DNA of 64,000 nucleotides from Chionoecetes opilio (GCA_016584305.1 JACEEZ010025355.1:537315-601314), one strand, 5' to 3'. Positions 51,237 to 61,695 are shown, counted from the first letter of the stretch. Numbers and translations: made by a program. The notes: generated by a model not told the origin, from the sequence alone.

Positions 51237-54063
51237 TCCCCCCCCCCCCCCCCTACCTCTATGGCCTGCCTACTTCCATTCTCCTCCTCTTCCTTCCTTT
51301 TTCCTTATAGTTGAGCTGATTTTCCTGTCTCCATGTTCTTATGAATGGCTGTTTCATGTGTCTTATGAATGGCTGTTTCATGCGTCTTATGAATGGCTGT
51401 TTCATGCGTCTTATGAATGGCTGTTTCATGTGTCTTATGAATGGCTGTTTCATGTGTCTTATGAATGGCTGTTTCATGTGTCTTATGAATGGCTGTTTCA
51501 TGTGTCTTATGAATGGCTGTTTCATGGTCTTATGAATGCTGTTTCATGTGTCTTATGAATGGCTGTTTCATGTGTCTTATGATGGCTGTTTCATGTGTCT
51601 TATGAAGTGATGGTCTTATGAATGGCTGTTTCATGTGCTTATGAATGGCTGTTTATGCATTGGTCTTCTATGATGGCTGTTCATGTGTCTTATGAATGGC
51701 TGTTTCATGTGTCTTATGAATGGCTGTTTCATGTGTCTTATGAATGGCTGTTTCATGTGTCTTATGAATGGCTGTTTCATGTGTCTTATGAATGGCTGTT
51801 TCAGTACCCGAGGATCCCAACGAAGAGATGGACGAAGACACCCAGCCTTGCTAACGGCAGACTTTGAGATCGGCCACTACATCCGGGAACGCATTATTCC
51901 CCGGGCAGTGCTGTTCTATACCGGCGAAGCTTTAGACGACGAAGATTTTGAAGAGGAAGAGGGAGAAGAAGGTGAGAATATACTTATAGGATATTAACAC
52001 AACCGGCGACGCACTTTATGCACTCTATAGTCACCCACAAGTTGAGGACCACTAACTCCTGGGCTTAGATAACAACATTGGTCGGTGTCAACTGTAAACT
52101 CATGACAAGAAAATGTAACACTTTGGATATATTGTAACCATAACCATTACCCTCCCCACCTTACTACACGTTGACAGTGTCCCTAATCACTTAGACCTCA
52201 TACTTAATGGGGATACAAGGCCATACTTCTGGAGGAGGGAGAGACACTGACCCACTCCTGGCTACTTGTGAATATATTGGTGCATTTTTGGATCATAACT
52301 CATTGATTCAAATGGCTCTACAGTACATCATAAATTTCTTTTGCTTAGTTTATTTTCCTCTGTGACTGATTTCTCTCTACAAAGAATATGATTACTTTGT
52401 ACATTTGTTTGATTTCAGGTGTTTACTATTACATTGGTTTTCCTTAGTTTTAAGTCTTGATCTGAAATGAGATTATATTCCAGAGTAGTTGCTAATGATG
52501 AGTTTGTTTATGGCCGCGTGAGTCACAACGCCGCTGGGAATCGTGTACCAAGATAGGTTTAAGCACTCACCCTCCAACACATATTTATCGTATACAATTA
52601 ATTATACAATCTGCATATTTATTTCATTACAACTATATTCCCTTATATATTCCCCTTTAAATCTCTATTAAATTATAGATCAAATGGTTCTATGCTGAGT
52701 GTAGTGTAACCCTCCCCCTCCCTCCCCCCTCCCGCCCTTGCCCTGCATCTAGATGTTTGAGACCTGCAAGTCAGTGTTTTGTTCTGGATGTCAGTATAAA
52801 AGTACACTTCCTAGACATCTTAAGTCCCATGGAAGCTGTGTAACCTTTGCTCTGGTTCCTCGTAACATGAAATTGATATAATTGTAATAAGATGCTGCAG
52901 CAAAGAAACCTTGACTGTTACTTTTCATAATTAGCACATAATTATATGCAAATATTTGTCGTAAATTCGTTGTAATATGTCAGTGGAATGAGACTCCGGT
53001 GTGACTAGACCTGCTTCGTTCTATCATGACACGTGGTACTACTGTTCCCTGAATGGTACAAAATTGTGCACATTACTACAAAAGTTTTCAAGATCATAGC
53101 TTTATACCCCATCGGCGTCATTGTTTAGGTGGAAATTTCAGTGAATGCCATATCTAATAGTCTGTGTCCACACTAGGTTATGCCTTACTCTCATAAAGTC
53201 CATGTCTAACTATCATTTGAAGGTTTGTTGTTCCATTAGATTAAGAAGTCTGTAACATCTTATGAAATCCTACTTGATCAATAAAAGGCTGTTATGTTCA
53301 CAGGGTCAATAATCAGTTCAGTGTAGCACCATAGCATCTACCAGATTTTCAGGTATACTAACAAATGACTAACTTTACCGAGTTTAAAACTTATAATAGT
53401 AAATATCTAGCTGTTGAATATTTGCATGTTGGCAGATGGTCATTTAAAAAGCTTTGAAAAATACAAAAATTGAATAGTGTCTAGATGCTTTGCTATATTT
53501 TGTAGTGTGAAATATACTGCATGGTTATGACATGATACTTTTGCGATACTGGGCTTGACCGATCCTGGCAAAGCAGCGGAGTGGCTAATGATTTGCTGGA
53601 GTCTTGGGTGCAGTTGTATTGTTTTAAAATCTGTGACATTAAAGTAATTATTTAATCATACAAATCAAGTAATATAAAAGAAATAAATTTAGCATCTTAG
53701 TTGCTTTAAAGCTGCTCATGCATTCTGATACTGACCAAAATCTGCTACAGCAAGTAGGTTGTTTACAAAGTTGTGCTACCTACCTACCATGATCTTACCA
53801 ATGTGATGCGACAAAGTGCTTCTCATACCTAAATGTTATTTTTGAACAACAAACCTTGATGTGATAATATCATGATATATCCCAGAACGTTCTTATTATT
53901 ATCAGTTATATTTGGTTTTGTGTCTTGTTATTGAGTTTATCCCAACTCGTATTTTAAAGGCGAGGAAGGAGACGATGAGGAGGAGGAAGATGACCCTGAC
54001 TATGACCCATCGAAAGACAAGGCCGCCAAGGGTCAGCAGCCGCCAGATTGTAAGCAGCAGTGA
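41468..54063 (+). CDS. NAP1: Nucleosome assembly protein 1, 7 coding exons, one frameshift
   Basis: Histone chaperone that binds H2A-H2B (and H3-H4), shuttles them into the nucleus and assembles nucleosomes (family knowledge). Coding exons: 41468-41707, 45469-45573, 47493-47671, 48302-48596, 49867-50014, 51805-51971, 53960-54063; all GT-AG and phase-consistent. Residues 28-48 are acidic; 60-115 hold the dimerisation helix region (PQVLAALQSKLRRY, SLPVAVKRRIKALKKLQ). The NAP fold follows with IPEFWLTIFKNVDLLAEMV, the basic loop VTVKTIKKKQKHKSRGAVRT and FEIGHYIRERIIPRAVLFYT. The acidic tail contains DDPDYDPSKDK and ends in the CaaX box CKQQ. The expected length is 412 aa against 391 in human NAP1L1. 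Exon 7 lacks one base near 51845, so as written the frame stops at TAA 51852-51854. A consensus error is more likely than a true pseudogene, because every other exon is intact. Confidence 0.93.
42003..42731. repeat. AT-rich microsatellite region
   Basis: About 730 bases of nearly pure (TA)n with short variants, in NAP1 intron 2. It is self-complementary along its whole length. Confidence 0.9.
43817..44039. mobile_element. TA-MITE-2 second copy
   Basis: Starts CCGTCAATAACACTAGTCGC and ends with its inverted copy, flanked by TA on both sides. NAP1 intron 2. Confidence 0.82.
45469..45573 (+). CDS. NAP1: NAP1 exon 3, dimerisation helix
   Basis: Exactly 35 codons, phase 0/0: SLPVAVKRRIKALKKLQLQY then EADFYKEVHALE. 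This is the family's long helix that forms the dimer and carries a nuclear export-like pattern. Acceptor ctactttcag, donor ttggag|gtgagt. A LINE fragment begins a few tens of bases downstream. Confidence 0.92.
45605..45978 (+). mobile_element. LINE-A fragment split by a TTAA MITE
   Basis: LINE-A runs from the tgcggagtcaattgggagct block into TTAA at 45631 and resumes after TTAA at 45840 as aaggaggctgg. Other LINE-A copies read gctttaaaaggaggct without the insertion, so the empty site is known exactly. Confidence 0.85.
45635..45839 (+). mobile_element. TTAA-MITE copy inside LINE-A
   Basis: 205 bases with exact TTAA on each side (45631-45634, 45840-45843), inserted in a LINE-A fragment in NAP1 intron 3. 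Confidence 0.88.
46107..46307. mobile_element. Long-hairpin TA-MITE with TAGTCTATT ends
   Basis: Inverted arms of about 85 bases (tagtctattcacttaagctg...) with nearly perfect pairing and a short loop of GGTGGT-type repeats, flanked by TA. Transcription would give an extended hairpin. Confidence 0.82.
46501..46778. mobile_element. hAT-like MITE, 278 bp
   Basis: Ends CAGTATTTCCCAACC and GGTTGGGAACCACTG, the common hAT tip CAGTGGTTCCCAACC. The flanks atgtaggg and aattgtag only roughly agree. Confidence 0.6.
46872..47060 (+). mobile_element. LINE-C 3' end
   Basis: Copy in NAP1 intron 3 ending cattacaatcaatcaatcaa. The 50 bp minisatellite starts 25 bases later. Confidence 0.65.
47085..47480 (+). 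repeat. 50 bp minisatellite ending at the NAP1 exon 4 acceptor
   Basis: About eight units of tacatggcttttattcactt + cactacccttttt + acccgcacccactccac. The final unit changes into cactgtactctttttgcag, the acceptor itself. Confidence 0.9.
47493..47671 (+). CDS. NAP1: NAP1 exon 4
   Basis: Acceptor tactctttttgcag, donor tcaaa|gtaggt. Encodes VKYDQMHQALYEKRRQVVGS, a match to the family's KYxxMYxxLYxKR, then an acidic Asp/Glu-rich linker and EEKAKIDEKDESK. The acceptor is the last unit of a 50 bp tandem array, and the donor region is repeated in tandem in the intron. Confidence 0.9.
47638..48018 (+). repeat. About 135 bp tandem duplication of the NAP1 exon 4 donor region
   Basis: Three units (47638-47780, 47781-47913, 47914-48018), each with an exon-tail-like gaaggccaaaa segment, a donor aaaagtaggtggc and the same intron start (tatagtagtttgaaagat). 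A partial fourth lies at 48222-48272. Confidence 0.85.
48302..48596 (+). CDS. NAP1: NAP1 exon 5, core NAP fold
   Basis: Acceptor ttcttcccccaag, donor tgcaag|gttagt. Encodes IPEFWLTIFKNVDLLAEMVQ, then DEPMGFTLEFHFTENEYF and VLTKYYEMKC, the most conserved core of NAP1. Confidence 0.94.
48597..49090 (+). repeat. TTA/AAT repeat and T-rich degenerate array in NAP1 intron 5
   Basis: An agtagt/aataat microsatellite (48601-48673), then the dispersed repeat seen at 38640, then degenerate units of tttagtttattttagtgtta to about 49030. Confidence 0.65.
49528..49764 (+). mobile_element. LINE-A 3' fragment
   Basis: NAP1 intron 5 copy; NWFTNRVVNDWNGLSHGVVS in translation, with the full 3' tail. Confidence 0.78.
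49867..50014 (+). CDS. NAP1: NAP1 exon 6, basic nuclear-import loop
   Basis: Acceptor ttttgttccag, donor ccaccag|gtgagt. Encodes GCTIDWKKGKNVTVKTIKKK, then QKHKSRGAVRTITKT and NDSFFNFFNPP. The KKKQKHK stretch is the family's nuclear localisation hairpin. Confidence 0.93.
50047..50251 (-). mobile_element. TTAA-MITE copy
   Basis: NAP1 intron 6; ctctttcacacccagatctt to ttctgggcttcaagggg. Confidence 0.76.
50255..50480 (+). repeat. About 30 bp minisatellite
   Basis: About eight units of gatgtggtggtggtgatagg plus ggaaggggt in NAP1 intron 6, directly after a TTAA-MITE. Confidence 0.88.
50743..50943 (+). mobile_element. TTAA-MITE copy
   Basis: NAP1 intron 6; ccccttgagacccagaatg to atctgggcgtgaagggg with TTAA on both sides, opposite to the neighbour at 50047. 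Confidence 0.8.
51059..51119 (+). mobile_element. LINE-A tail with many single-base deletions
   Basis: Recognisable as the family tail (cacgtgtagtctcgcgctct, ttcctattctatcttagttc) but missing about eight single bases compared with every other copy. Confidence 0.6.
51165..51253. repeat. (CT)n and poly-C
   Basis: CT run followed by about 15 C, in NAP1 intron 6. Confidence 0.88.
51336..51803 (+). repeat. 24 bp minisatellite ending at the NAP1 exon 7 acceptor
   Basis: About 19 units of cttatgaatggctgtttcat + gtgt. Units between about 51520 and 51690 carry several short deletions. The last unit becomes gaatggctgtttcag, the acceptor. Confidence 0.9.
51805..51971 (+). CDS. NAP1: NAP1 exon 7 with a 1-base deletion
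   Basis: Begins PEDPNEEMDEDTQ in the frame set by exon 6, then shifts: the rest of the family motif (ALLTADFEIGHYIRERIIPR, VLFYTGEAL, acidic run) reads in the next frame. One base is missing at about 51845-51846, giving TAA at 51852. The donor agaag|gtgaga then fits exon 8 in the shifted frame. The acceptor gctgtttcag is the last unit of a 24 bp array. Confidence 0.88.
51972..53959 (+). other. NAP1 intron 7
   Basis: About 2 kb of AT-rich sequence. No transposon or repeat recognised, which is unusual for this window. Confidence 0.5.
53960..54063 (+). CDS. NAP1: NAP1 exon 8, acidic tail and CaaX box
   Basis: Acceptor cgtattttaaag. Encodes GEEGDDEEEEDDPDYDPSKD, then KAAKGQQPPDCKQQ and TGA. The CKQQ terminus is the known farnesylation CaaX box of NAP1L1. 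A possible polyadenylation signal ATTAAA lies near 54152. Confidence 0.9.
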
Positions 54064-55284
54064 CCTTCTGGCTGAGCTGGTGTAGGGTGTTGTTCCTTTG
54101 AGGTTAAGCAGCAGCATTTGGGGCCTTGGTGTCGTGGCGTATTGGGTGGCATTAAAACCTTTTCTTGTGAATTTTCCAGATGTGTTTCTTCTCTAGTTGT
54201 AGTGTAAGCATGCTAAGTACTGCAAAGGATATGTCATTCCAAAGTTTACTGTCTTGAATGTCTGTATATATATTTCTTTATTTGTTTTTCGGATCATTAA
54301 TAGAAACAAATTTGTATGGGTGTTACAGTAGCTTGTTGATTTGATGGATTTTTTTTTTTTTCTTCTGTTTTTTGTCTCATTTCCAACAACAGGTATTGCC
54401 ACCATACGAATTGTTATTAGTTCTCCAATGCAGCTGAAATCCCAGTGTACATGAATGGAAATGTTATGTAGTGCAGCTGAAAGTTTAGATCTGTTTTATT
54501 CAAGTTTGAGAGATGTAATGTGATGTAACTCCTGAATAATAAGGTTGAGTTTGTACAAAAAAAAGAAATTCAGTACCAATGTAATGTTTATAATAGATGT
54601 TACAGGGTCTTGGTGGGTCAGACGCCTTGCTGTTGCCTCTTAAGAGCACACCAAGGGGTTGTTCCAAAGGACATTTGAAAAGTTCTGACTTGTGATACGC
54701 CACTTTTTGATAGGTTCATCTGTAACTACTCAAGATGTTTAGACTTAACAATAATCCAGATTTATATATGTTCATTTTTTTCTGCATTATACGAGCTTTA
54801 ACAACAAACTGCCTCTGTTACATGGACAGATTAAGCAAGATATTACATTAACATGATCTGTATTTTATGTCTGGACAAGTTTTTATTTATTTTAAACTGA
54901 GATAAATCTATGAATCTACGTTGTGGAAAGGTTTCACGGTGTAACCAGTAAGCTTCATAAATCAATGTAATAGCTTTGTTACCACTGCAGCGAAAAAAAA
55001 TATATATTTGCTCCTTTTTTCACACGGTTTTTGTATGATGGCCTACCCGGGGAGCTTTGGTGAGTATGAGTGTTTGAGCGGCAAGGTTTCACATCAGTCT
55101 GAAAAATGGATAACTAGCGATTCAGTTGGGTTGGTAGTAATTTCATAGTGAATTTTTTAAATTTCCTTAGATTGAATCCACTAAAAGGAAGTATGGACAA
55201 ACTACTAATTCCATAATATTGCCACATTGGTTAGAGCTGATAAAGGTATGTGGCATTAGAATTGGGATATATAGGTATGGGAAG
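54064..55284 (+). other. NAP1 3' untranslated region and downstream DNA
   Basis: T-rich, no ORF. The 3' end of the mRNA is not certain; ATTAAA at about 54152 is the first candidate signal. Confidence 0.4.
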
Positions 55285-55474
55285 TATTAGGGTGGGAAAT
55301 GATTGGAATGGAAACGGTCGTCAGGTAGTTAGTGCAGTCATTAGGTAGTTTTAAAAGGTTAGACAATTACATGGATGGGGATGAAAGATTGATGTAGGTA
55401 GTGTGAAGTGACAGGAACTACCACTTAGATCTCACGGCCCTTTGTAGCTTCCTTATTTTCTGATGTTCCTATAG
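55285..55474 (+). mobile_element. LINE-A 3' fragment
   Basis: Diverged copy: gggaaatgattggaatggaa through cttccttattttctgatgtt. Confidence 0.72.
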
Positions 55475-55499
55475 GTATGGGTGGTTAGTGGGCGTGGGG

Positions 55500-55704
55500 T
55501 GTTTATTGAGAGTGCCGCCAGATGGGGTGGGCGCGAGGCTGGCGGCACCTGGCACTTGCGCGGGGGTGCGTGCCGTCTGCCGCTCAGTACCTTGTAAACA
55601 CAGGCAATGGCAGGTGGCTGTGGTGATCCGCTCGCTCGACGGGTGTCACTTTACATGCGGATAAGGGATTAATACTAGCACATCATCACACAATGTCGTT
55701 AAGG
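55500..55704 (+). promoter_or_regulatory. Possible promoter and first exon of a third gene
   Basis: A GC-rich stretch (tgggcgcgaggctggcggca, cttgcgcgggggtgcgtgcc) precedes an ATG at 55693 reading ATG TCG TTA AGG, followed at once by a consensus donor gtgagt at 55705. No matching second exon was found before 64000, so this is only a candidate. Confidence 0.3.
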
Positions 55705-57044
55705 GTGAGTATGCTGATGTCTGCCAAGTCCTTATTGATGGTATTGATTGCACTAGTCTCGAGGCCAGCGTGTGTACAGCGGTGGTGCAGTGTCAACCCG
55801 AACGCTTGGCAGTGGCATGGGTTCGGTTTTTAATCTTTAAATGCTCTGCTAGAATAACGTGAACCGCTTGACCAGGCATATGACAGCCATCCGTGACAGT
55901 CCCGCCTACCACGTGCATGCATGAACACTCTTACTTACCAAGCTGGCGTTTTGTACCATAAATGAGGTTGCACTTTGCCGCCGGTGTAACATTTTTTATG
56001 AAGCATGCATTTATGTCTGCAAGAAATGGATAGCAAGAAGTACGGGCGGCGTGTTACTGTTACCTCCTCCATGCGGGGATGGGAGGACATGAAAGCGTGG
56101 AGACAGCACCAACATGAACTTTGCGGCACGTGTTATGTAGTAAGAACGTGAATTCCGTGGTGGTGAAATGTATAAGTGTTACAAGTAGGAGTGACATTTG
56201 GTACACCTACACCCGGTGAGAGCGCCTTGACACTTGCTGCGTGCGTGTGGCTGGTCATTGATCAAGGGCCTGCCAGTGGTGATGACAGGTCATCAGCCCC
56301 GCGCCCCTCCCTTGCTCCAGGAACATTTAATATTGCATGCGTTGCCCTGATGGTGTGTGTTCCATCATTGGGTCCAGTACAAGCACGTCTCCAGCAGCTT
56401 GGCGTGTGATGGGCTGATGACACACGCCGCCTGCCTTCTTGTGACCTCTACCGCTTAGTATCGCTTCGTAGGTCCTCTCCTCTCCTCTCTTCCTCCTCTT
56501 CCTCCTCTCCTCTCCTCTAGTGTTGGCCGAAGCCAGCCGCCTGTGTGCATCAGCATCAGCATCAGCAGCAGTGTTCTGTAGTACTTCCAGGAGCAAGTTG
56601 CACCAAGTGTACATGTGCACGTCTTGCGCATTGCAGGCCAAACTACAGCCCACTGATGCGAGATAATTTCTTAATGGGAATTAGCGAGTTTATATTCTTC
56701 GTTCACAGTTACGATCAAATTTCCTAAGAGGACCTGATGAAAATGCCGGTTTCAAATCCGTTTATCCATTTTTAGTGCGCGTTACAAATCTTGATAAAAG
56801 GCTTCGTTGCTTTTTCTCGTAGATGCATTATGTGCCATTAGGAATACGAAAGCAGTAGTGTAGATGTAAGTGCATGCAGGTGATATCTTGTCTGAACGAT
56901 GGCTCACAGATCACACGCGGCGTTTCATCTGCCTGCAATGTGCAACTGTTCCCTGCACACTTGATTGTATTCGATGTTGACATGTTGTCTGGTCACTGAT
57001 GGGCGGGGGAGGAGCGTTTGAAGGGAGACTGACACGTGATATTC
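55705..57044. other. Unassigned DNA
   Basis: Moderately GC-rich; cagcatcagcatcagcatca-type short repeat near 56548 and tcctctcctctc runs near 56474-56518. No supported gene. Confidence 0.35.
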
Positions 57045-57500
57045 ACCACTTACATACCACTCAAGAAACACCTTTAACCCCTTCACACCACTCAAGAAAC
57101 ATCTTTAACCCCTTCACACCACTCAAGAAACACCTTTAACCCCTTCACACCACTCAAGAAACATCTTCAACCCCTTAACCACCACTCAAGAAACCCCTTC
57201 AACCCCTTCACACCACTCAAGAAACATCTTTAACCCCTTCACACCACTCAAGAAACACCTTTAACCCCTTCACACCACTCAAGAAACACCTTTAACCCCT
57301 TCACACCACTCAAGAAACACCTTTAACCCCTTCACACCACTCAAGAAACACCTTTAACCCCTTCACACCACTCAAGAAACACCTTTAACCCCTTCACACC
57401 ACTCAAGAAAACTACCTACACCTCAAGAAACACCTTTAACCCCTTCACACCACTCAAGAAACATCTTTAACCCCTTCACACCACTCAAGAAACACCTTTA
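57045..57500 (+). repeat. About 31 bp array built from a MITE end
   Basis: About 15 units of caccactcaagaaacacctt + taaccccttca. The ttaaccccttcacac part equals the tip and target site of the TTAA-MITE that follows at 57502. Confidence 0.88.
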
Positions 57501-57501
57501 A

Positions 57502-57703
57502 CCCCTTCACACCCACATCTTTCCTTATATAATAAAAAATATGTTGTTAGCCATAAAATTACGAAAAGTAACTGAATATACCAAATTAGTTAGTGTACAA
57601 GGGTACTAAACAGGTCATATCTATAAAATATTGCTTATATTCACTAAAAATCGTCTAATGGGACCCAAATTACAATGGAAATTACGTTCTGGGCCTCAAG
57701 GGG
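57502..57703 (-). mobile_element. TTAA-MITE copy at the end of a tandem array
   Basis: ccccttcacacccacatctt to cgttctgggcctcaagggg with TTAA at 57498-57501 and 57704-57707. The array before it repeats the same terminal bases. Confidence 0.8.
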
Positions 57704-57957
57704 TTAAAGAGTTTGTATTTTGTGTTGGTCATAAGGAGGTGCCTCAGGTCGCTGAAACCAACACCTCCAGACCGTTCATGCCAGCTTTAACGCGGCCGGA
57801 TGTCCCCCTCGAGCGGCGGCGGGCGGGCAGGTCTGAATATCTGATGGTGGACTGGACGCCTTCGTGGCTGCCAAAATGCTGTCGCCAGGATTTATGGCCC
57901 CCTTATTGTTGCTCCCCATTTATGTCGTTCTTATTTAAATGTCACACACACACACAG

Positions 57958-58248
57958 GGAACTCCATAGTGTAAGGGTTAGCACGCTCGGCTCACATCCG
58001 AGAAGTCCCGGGTTCGATCCCCGGGCGGAGCGAAGACAGACGGGCGGTCTTCTTAAAACCCGAGCCCCTGTCCACCCAGCAGTGAATGGGTACCGGGTGT
58101 TAGCCGGGGTTTGTGACCCGCCTCCCGGGGTGGTAGTTTCGGCCAACACTAAGGATGAATGAGAAAAATAAATGTTGATATGGAGACGGGGCCATACGAG
58201 CGTTGCTCTGGCCCTGTAAAATACAACTAGATGAATACAACTAGATGA
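57958..58248 (+). mobile_element. SINE-V, full length, tRNA-Val(CAC)-derived
   Basis: Head 57960-58032 has anticodon loop ctcacat (CAC) and B box gggttcgatcc. The body is as in the other copies; the tail repeats caactagatgaata twice, then a CA run. Confidence 0.85.
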
Positions 58249-58296
<48 letters not shown>

Positions 58297-58723
58297 AAGA
58301 ACAATAACAATAGCAACATGAGGACTGGTCAGTGAGTGGTGTATACAGCGTGCTTGCTTGCCCCTCCCTTTGTGAGCGCTGCTTCAAACACAGACACTCC
58401 CTTTTGATAGCGGTCACAGATTACGCACTATTGGATCCGTATTGACTTCTCCTGTGAGCCAACGACGTGCCATCGAGCGGGCGACAGACGGGCAAGCAGT
58501 GGTGGTGTCTGTGAGGGTTTGAAGCAAGGATAGTATATCTTGTATAACATTGTATTACATTGTATTATCATCTTGTGTATGTTATTATCCTTGGTTTGAA
58601 GAGAGGTGATTCACAGTTCTCTGCGCTTCGTTGCCTCTTAGCTATGTAGGTTAATGTATTGTTGAGTATCTGAGGAAATTTATTGTTTTATAGATGTAAT
58701 AAATATGAGTGAAACTTACTACA

Positions 58724-58727
<4 letters not shown>

Positions 58728-58820
<93 letters not shown>

Positions 58821-58862
58821 CCCTTCCCTCATATCCTTTCTTCCTCCATCCCTATCCTACCT

Positions 58863-58937
<75 letters not shown>

Positions 58938-59032
58938 CTCTCTCTCTCCTCCTCTCTCTCCTCTCTCTCTCTCTCATGTGTGTTTGTTTTTATGTGGGGG
59001 GGGGGGGGAGTGTGTGTGTGTGTGTGTGTGTG
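58728..59032. repeat. (CT)n, poly-G and (GT)n complex repeat
   Basis: CT blocks to 58975, then G run and GT run to 59032. Confidence 0.9.
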
Positions 59033-59179
59033 AACATAGTGCCCTTATAAGCCGCCTTCAACATTAAGTGTGTCGGCTGTGAATCATTAATTGATAGAAA
59101 GGAAATGACACGCGTGAAAGGTTCATCGGGGTCACTGCCTACACTCACCTGCTTGGCTCTCCAGACACTCTCTTCCCTC

Positions 59180-60457
59180 AGGCTCTTACCTATCATGGCT
59201 CTTAACTGTCTTATGGCACTCTTCAGTCTTAACTCAGGCTCTTAACTATCATGGATGGCTCTTATATACCTATCATGGCTCTTAACTGTCTTATGGCACT
59301 CTTAATTCAGGCTCCTAACTATCATGGATGGCTCTTACCTATCATGGCTCTTAACTGTCTTATGGCACTCTTAACTCAGGCTCTTAACTATCATGGCTCT
59401 TAACTGTCTTATGGCACTCTTAATTCAGGCTCTTAACTATCATGGCTCTTAACTGTCTTATGGCACTCTTAACTCAGGCTCTTAACTATCATGGCTCTTA
59501 ACTGTCTTATGGCACTCTTAATTCAGGCTCTTACTACTGTCTTTATTGGCACTCTTAATTCAGGCTCTTAACTATCATGGCTCTTAACTGTCTTATGGCA
59601 CTCTTAACTCAGGCTCTTAACTATCATGGCTCTTAACTGTCTTATGGCACTCTTAACTCAGGCTCTTAACTATCATGGCTCTTAACTGTCTTATGGCACT
59701 CTTAACTCAGGCTCTTAACTATCATGGCTCTTAACTGTCTTATGGCACTCTTAATTCAGGCTCTTAACTATCATGGCTCTTAACTGTCTTATGGCACTCT
59801 TAACTCAGGCTCTTAACTATCATGGCTCTTAACTGTCTTATGGCACTCTTAATTCAGGCTCTTAACTATCATGGCTCTTAACTGTCTTATGGCACTCTTA
59901 ACTCAGGCTCTTAACTGTCTTATGGCACTCTTAATTCAGGCTCTTAACTATCATGGCTCTTAACTGTCTTATGGCACTCTTAACTCAGGCTCTTAACTGT
60001 CTTATGGCACTCTTAACTCAGGCTCTTAACTGTCTTATGGCACTCTTAATTCAGGCTCTTAACTATCATGGCTCTTAACTGTCTTATGGCACTCTTAATT
60101 CAGGCTCTTAACTATCATGGCTCTTAACTGTCTTATGGCACTCTTAATTCATGCTCTTAACTATCATGGCTCTTAACTGTCTTATGGCACTCTTAATTCA
60201 GGCTCTTAACTATCATGGCTCTTAACTGTCTTATGGCACTCTTAACTCAGGCTCTTAACTATCATGGCTCTTAACTGTCTTATGGCACTCTTAATTCATG
60301 CTCTTAACTATCATGGCTCTTAACTGTCTTATGGCACTCTTAATTCAGGCTCTTAACTATCATGGCTCTTAACTGTCTTATGGCACTCTTAACTCAGGCT
60401 CTTAACTGTCTTATGGCACTCTTAACTCAGGCTCTTAACTGTCTTATGGCACTCTTA
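59180..60457 (+). repeat. About 49 bp satellite array, 1.28 kb
   Basis: About 25 units of ggctcttaactatcatggct + cttaactgtcttatggcact + cttaactca, with a/t variants and several half-units lacking the atcatgg part. Confidence 0.9.
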
Positions 60458-60560
60458 ACTCAGGAACTACCTCGTGTAGGTCTCGCGGCCTCTTGTAGCT
60501 CCCTTATTTTCTTATATTCTTATGTGCTCCCTTATTTTCTTATGTTCTTATATTCTTATG
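60458..60560 (+). mobile_element. LINE-A tail at the end of a satellite array
   Basis: caggaactacctcgtgtagg through gctcccttattttcttat, with the tail repeated two to three times. It abuts the 59180-60457 array. Confidence 0.65.
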
Positions 60561-61011
60561 TTCTCAGCGTGGCCATGCATACTGAGTCAGAAAACAATGC
60601 GATCTGATTTTGTTTACGTGGTTGTACGATTCGATCCCTTTTAAGTCTTCTATCGGGTGCAATGTTTTCCCTCGTGGGTTATAAAAGTTTATTAGTACAT
60701 ATTTTTAGCAACAAATTGGTGTATTTTTCTATGTTTGTATCACGCGCTGCAGTGGACTCTAAAAGGGATATTTTTTATGACCAGTATTCTAGAAATGTTC
60801 GTCCTAAATTACAAGACTTGGGCATTTTATCTCATGTGGAGTTTTATGCTCGGGACAAATATTACCTTTGGATTTTTCACAGCGCGGCGCCGTTATAGTG
60901 TGATTCACCGAGGCAATGGCAGTGTGAGAGCGAGAGGCAGGACAGAAAGAAAATAAGTGTTTCCATGTTTATACTTTGATATGTATTATAGGAATTCCCT
61001 TTCAAAATAGG
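60561..61011 (+). other. Unassigned DNA with a short open frame
   Basis: A 78-codon frame (60662-60898) contains KRDIFYDQYSRNVRPKLQDL and GILSHVEFYARDKYYLWIFH. Its codon use looks more coding-like than the surroundings, and an AG lies at cgctgcag|tgg (60752). I do not recognise it; it may be a transposon remnant. Confidence 0.25.
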
Positions 61012-61436
<425 letters not shown>

Positions 61437-61613
61437 TGCTAATACTACTGCTACTATTACTATTACCATAACTACTATTGATACAAATGATAATGATAAT
61501 TGTGTATTCAGGTGCAAGTTTCCTTTCAATATTGGCATAATGGCAATTGTCGAGGATTGTAATAATGAAATGATTACATAAGCTCATGACCAAAGTATTC
61601 GTGTGCTCGTAGG

Positions 61614-61626
61614 TGTGTGTGTGTGT

Positions 61627-61694
<68 letters not shown>
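61614..61694. repeat. (GT)n microsatellite
   Basis: GT run with one AT slip. Confidence 0.9.

Positions 61695-61695
<1 letters not shown>

Noticed and set aside
51259..51867. Open frames of repeated MKQPFIRH or SYEWLFHV
   Set aside because: The 24 bp minisatellite is a multiple of three, so all frames stay open; this is intronic repeat.
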